This document shows, piece by piece, positions 60,462 through 64,000 of a stretch of 64,000 bases of DNA (position 1 is its first letter; each line of letters opens with the position of its first letter). Under the pieces are notes generated by a model that saw nothing but the letters and a program-made list of their open reading frames with translations, was not told the DNA's origin and ran no database searches. Position numbers and translations under genes: made by a program. The DNA comes from Paenibacillus plantarum (GTDB lineage Bacteria; Bacillota; Bacilli; Paenibacillales; NBRC-103111), in assembly GCF_013141695.1 (NCBI RefSeq), contig NZ_WHNY01000043.1, positions 1 through 64,000 of the forward strand, in the 5' to 3' direction.

Positions 60462-61940
60462 TCAAGTACCGCAAAAAGTACGATAAGCACAGGCCGTTAC
60501 ATCAGCTGGACTGATATAATCGACCTGTTCAGGAGAATACGCGAAGGGATTTGAAATAACCTCTAACAGCCGCTCCATCACCGTGTAGTCTTCATGTATG
60601 ACTGCGGATGTTAAAGCTTCTTCTACCCGATGATTACGTGGGATGATTGCTGGATTATGTTTCCTCATTAATTGATGCGAGTCAGCTTTTGTTTCATGCT
60701 GATTACTTAATCTAGCCTGCCATCGTTCATACCACTGCCTGAAATCGGATTTGTCATTCATGAACGTTTCCTCAGGTTTATCCAAAGTTAAAGCACGAAA
60801 CGTATTCGTGTAATCTGCGCGATACGTCTGCATCAAATGGAGCAGCTCTTGAATCAGTGATTCATCCCCATCTTCTTCCTTCCATATCCCCAGTTTGAAC
60901 CTCATTCCCGTTAGCCAATTAGTGTGATACCGCTCGAAAAAGTGTGCAATCGCATCCGCGATCACTTGGGCACCTTGCTTCGCATCCTCATGCAGTAAAG
61001 GTAACAGCGTTTCAGCGAATCTACTGAGATTCCATGCGGCAATGTCCGGCTGTTTGCCATAGGCATAGCGTCCTTCCGTGTCTCTGGAACTAAATACCGT
61101 CCCTGAATCATAAACATCCAAGAAGGCGCAAGGACCATAATCAATGGTTTCTCCACTGACTGCTATGTTATCCGTGTTCATCACTCCGTGAACAAATCCA
61201 ACAAGCTGCCACTCGGCAATTAATTGTGCTTGGCGCTTAATCACTTCTTGAAGCAGCGCTAGATAGCGGTTCTCAGCACCCATAGCCTCTGGGAAATGTC
61301 TGGCTAACGTGTAATCAGCTAGCGCTCGTAGCTCATCCACCGTGCCAAATTCCGATGCATATTGAAAAGTTGCAAAGCGAATATGACTAGCGGCGACACG
61401 GGTTAGAATGGCACCCGATTGTTCCGTTTCTCGAAGGAAGGTTTCACCTGTTGAAACGACAGCTAAACTTCGGGTAGTTGGAATTCCTAGCGCAAACATA
61501 GCTTCACTAATGATATACTCGCGCAGCATCGGTCCAAGTCCCGCTCTCCCATCCAAATAGCGAGAGTATGGTGTTTTACCTGATCCCTTCAGCTGAATAT
61601 CAACTCGTTCTCCTTGGGGAGTCAACTGTTCGCCAAGGAGATGAGCTCTCCCATCACCTAGTCTGTTAAACTGTCCAAATTGATGACCCGCATAAGCTTG
61701 CGCAATGGATAGTCCTCCATCGGGTACCTGGTTCCCTGCAAATATAGCTAAGCTATCACGACTTCGCAACGCACCCTCATCCAACCCCAAGGTTGCTCCC
61801 AATGGAGCATTCAGTATAACTAACTTCGGAGCGCTCACAGGAGTTGGATTCATCTTGGTATAAAAGAAATGAGGCAACCGCGAATAGCTGTTGTCGAAGT
61901 TCCATCCCGCATCTTTCTTTGCTTTTTTGTCTGACATCAT
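60462..61940 (-). CDS. selO: Protein adenylyltransferase SelO (YdiU family)
   Basis: A 492-residue SelO pseudokinase-fold enzyme, which transfers AMP from ATP to Ser/Thr/Tyr of redox proteins. Family segments are clear: [93 protein letters not shown] (metal-binding Asn/Asp) and a C-terminal Cys-containing end, [10 protein letters not shown], in place of selenocysteine. The length is normal for bacteria. It starts 32 bp after the double-ATPase gene, so it is probably cotranscribed with it, and ends at a strong terminator. Confidence 0.95.
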   Translation of the reverse strand: MMSDKKAKKDAGWNFDNSYSRLPHFFYTKMNPTPVSAPKLVILNAPLGATLGLDEGALRSRDSLAIFAGNQVPDGGLSIAQAYAGHQFGQFNRLGDGRAHLLGEQLTPQGERVDIQLKGSGKTPYSRYLDGRAGLGPMLREYIISEAMFALGIPTTRSLAVVSTGETFLRETEQSGAILTRVAASHIRFATFQYASEFGTVDELRALADYTLARHFPEAMGAENRYLALLQEVIKRQAQLIAEWQLVGFVHGVMNTDNIAVSGETIDYGPCAFLDVYDSGTVFSSRDTEGRYAYGKQPDIAAWNLSRFAETLLPLLHEDAKQGAQVIADAIAHFFERYHTNWLTGMRFKLGIWKEEDGDESLIQELLHLMQTYRADYTNTFRALTLDKPEETFMNDKSDFRQWYERWQARLSNQHETKADSHQLMRKHNPAIIPRNHRVEEALTSAVIHEDYTVMERLLEVISNPFAYSPEQVDYISPADVTACAYRTFCGT

Positions 61941-61972
61941 GTCTCCTTCTCATGCAGCTTTACTACTTCAAT

Positions 61973-64000
61973 TTACAAAGGATAATGGCAGGCCGTCCAG
62001 TGCCCTTCCCTGATTTGCACTAAGTCGGGCTGCACTTCTTTACAAGTTGCAGTTGCCGCTGGGCAGCGCGTGTGGAATCTACACCCAGACGGTGGATTCG
62101 CAGGAGAAGGAATTTCCCCTTCGATCTCGATCCACGCTCTTTTCTGCGAGGGATCCGTCGATGGTATAGAAGAAAGCAAACCCTTCGTGTAGGGATGGGA
62201 AGGATGGAGAAACAGCTCCTCACTAGGTGCGATTTCAACCAGTTTCCCCAAGTACATCACGCCGATTCGATCAGATAGATGGCGAACAATATTTAAGCCA
62301 TGGGCGATAAATAAGTAAGTTAATCCCAGCTTTTTCTGCAGATCCTGCATTAAATTAACGATTTGAGCCTGTACGGATACATCCAACGCAGACACAGCCT
62401 CATCCGCGAGGATAAACTTGGGATTGAGGGCGATGGCTCTAGCAATACCAATGCGCTGTCGTTGACCTCCCGAAAACTCATGAGGGAATCGGTCATATAT
62501 GGAACGATTCAGCCCAACTAACTCCAATAAGTCTTCTACTTTTGCCCGCTTCTCTACCTTGCTTAACGATTCATGGATATCAAATGGTTCACCAATAATA
62601 TCGCCAACCTTCCAACGCGGGTTCACAGAACCATATGGATCTTGGAAAATGACCTGCATGTCTCGGCGTGCGTCTTGCAGTCCTTTGCTCGAGAGTTTAG
62701 ATAAATCTTCTCCTTCGAACAGAACCTCTCCCTCGGTTGCTTTCTCCAGCTGCAGCAGCACTCGCCCTAAAGTTGACTTGCCACTGCCAGATTCACCGAC
62801 TAAACCAAAGGTCTCCCCCTTCTTAATCGAAAAGGAAACATCTTCAACCGCGCGAATGTAGGACTTCGAACGACTGAATGTTCCTTTCCCTATGGGGTAA
62901 AATTTGCTTAACCCTTTCACCTCGAAGAGCGTCTCGGTAGTTAAAACCTGTTCGCCAATGACATCGGACGATTGTTGATCTTTCCTAGCAATATCTGTCT
63001 TTGTATCTACAACACCTGCATGTTGCTGCCAATCTGCACGCTCAACTAATTCTTCCGAGTACCAACATGCAGCAAGACGTTCATTCACGTTGCGTAAGGG
63101 AGGACTATCTTTCACACAGCGTTCGGTCGCAAAAGGACACCTTGGATGAAATCGGCAACCAGACGGCAAATCCGATAGATGGGGAATCGTCCCTTCAATC
63201 GAGAATAATCGGGATGACCGGTTGCTATCCATCGTCGTAATGGAACGAAGTAACCCTCTCGTATACGGATGATGGGGCTTAGCGAACAATTGCTCCACAC
63301 TTGCTTGTTCAACGATTTGTCCCGCATACATCACGATGATTTTGTCTGCCATCTCAGCAGCAATCCCCAAATCATGTGTGATAAGAAGGATCGACATATT
63401 GAATTCTTCTTTAAGTTCCTGCAGCAAGTGAAGAATCTGCGCTTGAATCGTTACATCAAGCGCAGTTGTTGGTTCATCCGCAATAAGCAGTTGAGGACTG
63501 CATGTTAGCGCCATGGCTATCATCGCTCGCTGCAGCATCCCGCCAGAAAGCTCGCCAGGATATTGGTTCATTCGGATTTCCGGCTCTGGGATGCCTACAC
63601 GCTTTAATAAATAAACTGCTCGTTCCCAGGCTTGTTCCCGATTTCCCTGTTTGTGCTGAATAATGACTTCGGTAATTTGACTTCCTATGGTAAATACCGG
63701 ATCGAAAGCTGCCATGGGCTCTTGGAAGACCATAGCCATCTTTTTCCCACGTAATGCCCGAAGATCTTTCTGTGACAACGTCGTTAAATCATCGCCATCG
63801 AGAATGATTTGACCACCGGAAATATGACCATTTTCATAATCGATTAAGCGCATGACGGATTTCGACGTAACCGATTTACCGCTGCCGGATTCTCCAACTA
63901 GACAGATGGTTTCACCTACACCAATTTTCAATGATATGTCTTGAATGGCCGTGAACGACCCTTTATTCGTTGTGAATTGTACACTTAAGTTGTCAATCTC
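61973..64000 (-). CDS. Fused double ATPase of a dipeptide/oligopeptide ABC importer (5' end beyond the window)
   Basis: The frame stays open to base 64000 (EIDNLSVQFTTNKGSFTAIQDI), so the start lies outside the window; a start at TTG 63931 would cut off the first strand of the ATPase fold. Two complete ATPase units follow. First: Walker A GESGSGKS, signature LSGGMLQR, Walker B LLIADEPT. Second: GESGSGKST, FSGGQRQR, FILADEAVSALD. Each ends with the oligopeptide-ABC C-terminal Cys motif (GCRFHPRCPFATERC and GCRFHTRCPAATATC). This is a DppD-DppF/GsiA-type fusion that powers peptide import. Permease and binding-protein genes should lie to the right of the window. Confidence 0.95.
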   Translation of the reverse strand, partial: EIDNLSVQFTTNKGSFTAIQDISLKIGVGETICLVGESGSGKSVTSKSVMRLIDYENGHISGGQIILDGDDLTTLSQKDLRALRGKKMAMVFQEPMAAFDPVFTIGSQITEVIIQHKQGNREQAWERAVYLLKRVGIPEPEIRMNQYPGELSGGMLQRAMIAMALTCSPQLLIADEPTTALDVTIQAQILHLLQELKEEFNMSILLITHDLGIAAEMADKIIVMYAGQIVEQASVEQLFAKPHHPYTRGLLRSITTMDSNRSSRLFSIEGTIPHLSDLPSGCRFHPRCPFATERCVKDSPPLRNVNERLAACWYSEELVERADWQQHAGVVDTKTDIARKDQQSSDVIGEQVLTTETLFEVKGLSKFYPIGKGTFSRSKSYIRAVEDVSFSIKKGETFGLVGESGSGKSTLGRVLLQLEKATEGEVLFEGEDLSKLSSKGLQDARRDMQVIFQDPYGSVNPRWKVGDIIGEPFDIHESLSKVEKRAKVEDLLELVGLNRSIYDRFPHEFSGGQRQRIGIARAIALNPKFILADEAVSALDVSVQAQIVNLMQDLQKKLGLTYLFIAHGLNIVRHLSDRIGVMYLGKLVEIAPSEELFLHPSHPYTKGLLSSIPSTDPSQKRAWIEIEGEIPSPANPPSGCRFHTRCPAATATCKEVQPDLVQIREGHWTACHYPL

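Overview
The window reads as a chromosomal segment of a soil- or plant-associated member of the Bacillota, most likely Paenibacillaceae (Paenibacillus-like). The signs are AGGAGG-type ribosome binding sites, paired LplB/LplC-type sugar permeases with large lipoprotein binding proteins, Cache-domain AraC regulators and YesM/YesN two-component pairs, an S-layer-anchored polysaccharide lyase, a Spo0M homologue and very large secreted glycanases. No rRNA, tRNA, prophage, intact insertion sequence or CRISPR array was seen.

Layout. 1-276 holds the end of a short repeat array and a terminator. 277-2226 is a hybrid histidine kinase. 2344-11125 (all minus strand) is carbohydrate locus A: amidohydrolase, LplB and LplC permeases, a small Rieske protein, binding protein, Cache-AraC regulator and a GH88/GH105-like hydrolase. 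11126-18324 is an accessory stretch with a frameshifted lipoprotein, small stress or resistance-type genes (VOC proteins, an APH(6)-like kinase, a dimeric alpha-beta barrel protein), a broken AraC gene, and an XRE regulator with a membrane partner behind a clear promoter and operator pair. 18516-31277 is locus B: a YesN/YesM two-component system, LplB/LplC/binding protein, a 1643-residue GH74 xyloglucanase-like enzyme and a polysaccharide deacetylase. 31512-38246 is another accessory stretch (MDR oxidoreductase, VOC proteins, NUDIX, Spo0M, small proteins, divergent LysR/MFS pair). 38427-44049 has an AraC gene and a LacI-controlled set of three Gfo/Idh/MocA oxidoreductases with three matching palindromic operators. 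44926-59553 is locus C: an S-layer-anchored PL6 lyase, an alginate-lyase-family protein, a Cache-AraC regulator, binding protein, two permeases and a GH95-type hydrolase. 60462-64000 holds SelO and a fused double-ATPase of a peptide importer that runs off the right edge.

How it works together. Loci A, B and C follow one plan: a membrane sensor-regulator, a lipoprotein-dependent importer made of two permeases, and one or more glycan-cleaving enzymes. None has its own ATPase, so all three probably share an MsmX-type ATPase encoded elsewhere. Locus B fits xyloglucan. Locus C fits a uronic-acid-rich glycan (alginate-like or dermatan/chondroitin-like) that may also carry fucose or galactose. Locus A is the least conventional, because a metal-dependent amidohydrolase and a Rieske protein sit among the transporter genes; an aromatic-decorated sugar or uronate substrate is a hypothesis only. 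The points most worth checking are the odd composition of locus A, the motif shared by two locus C promoters, the three-operator LacI regulon, a TetR-type operator filling a promoter spacer, a tiny uncalled membrane protein, two broken genes, and several families of short intergenic repeats.
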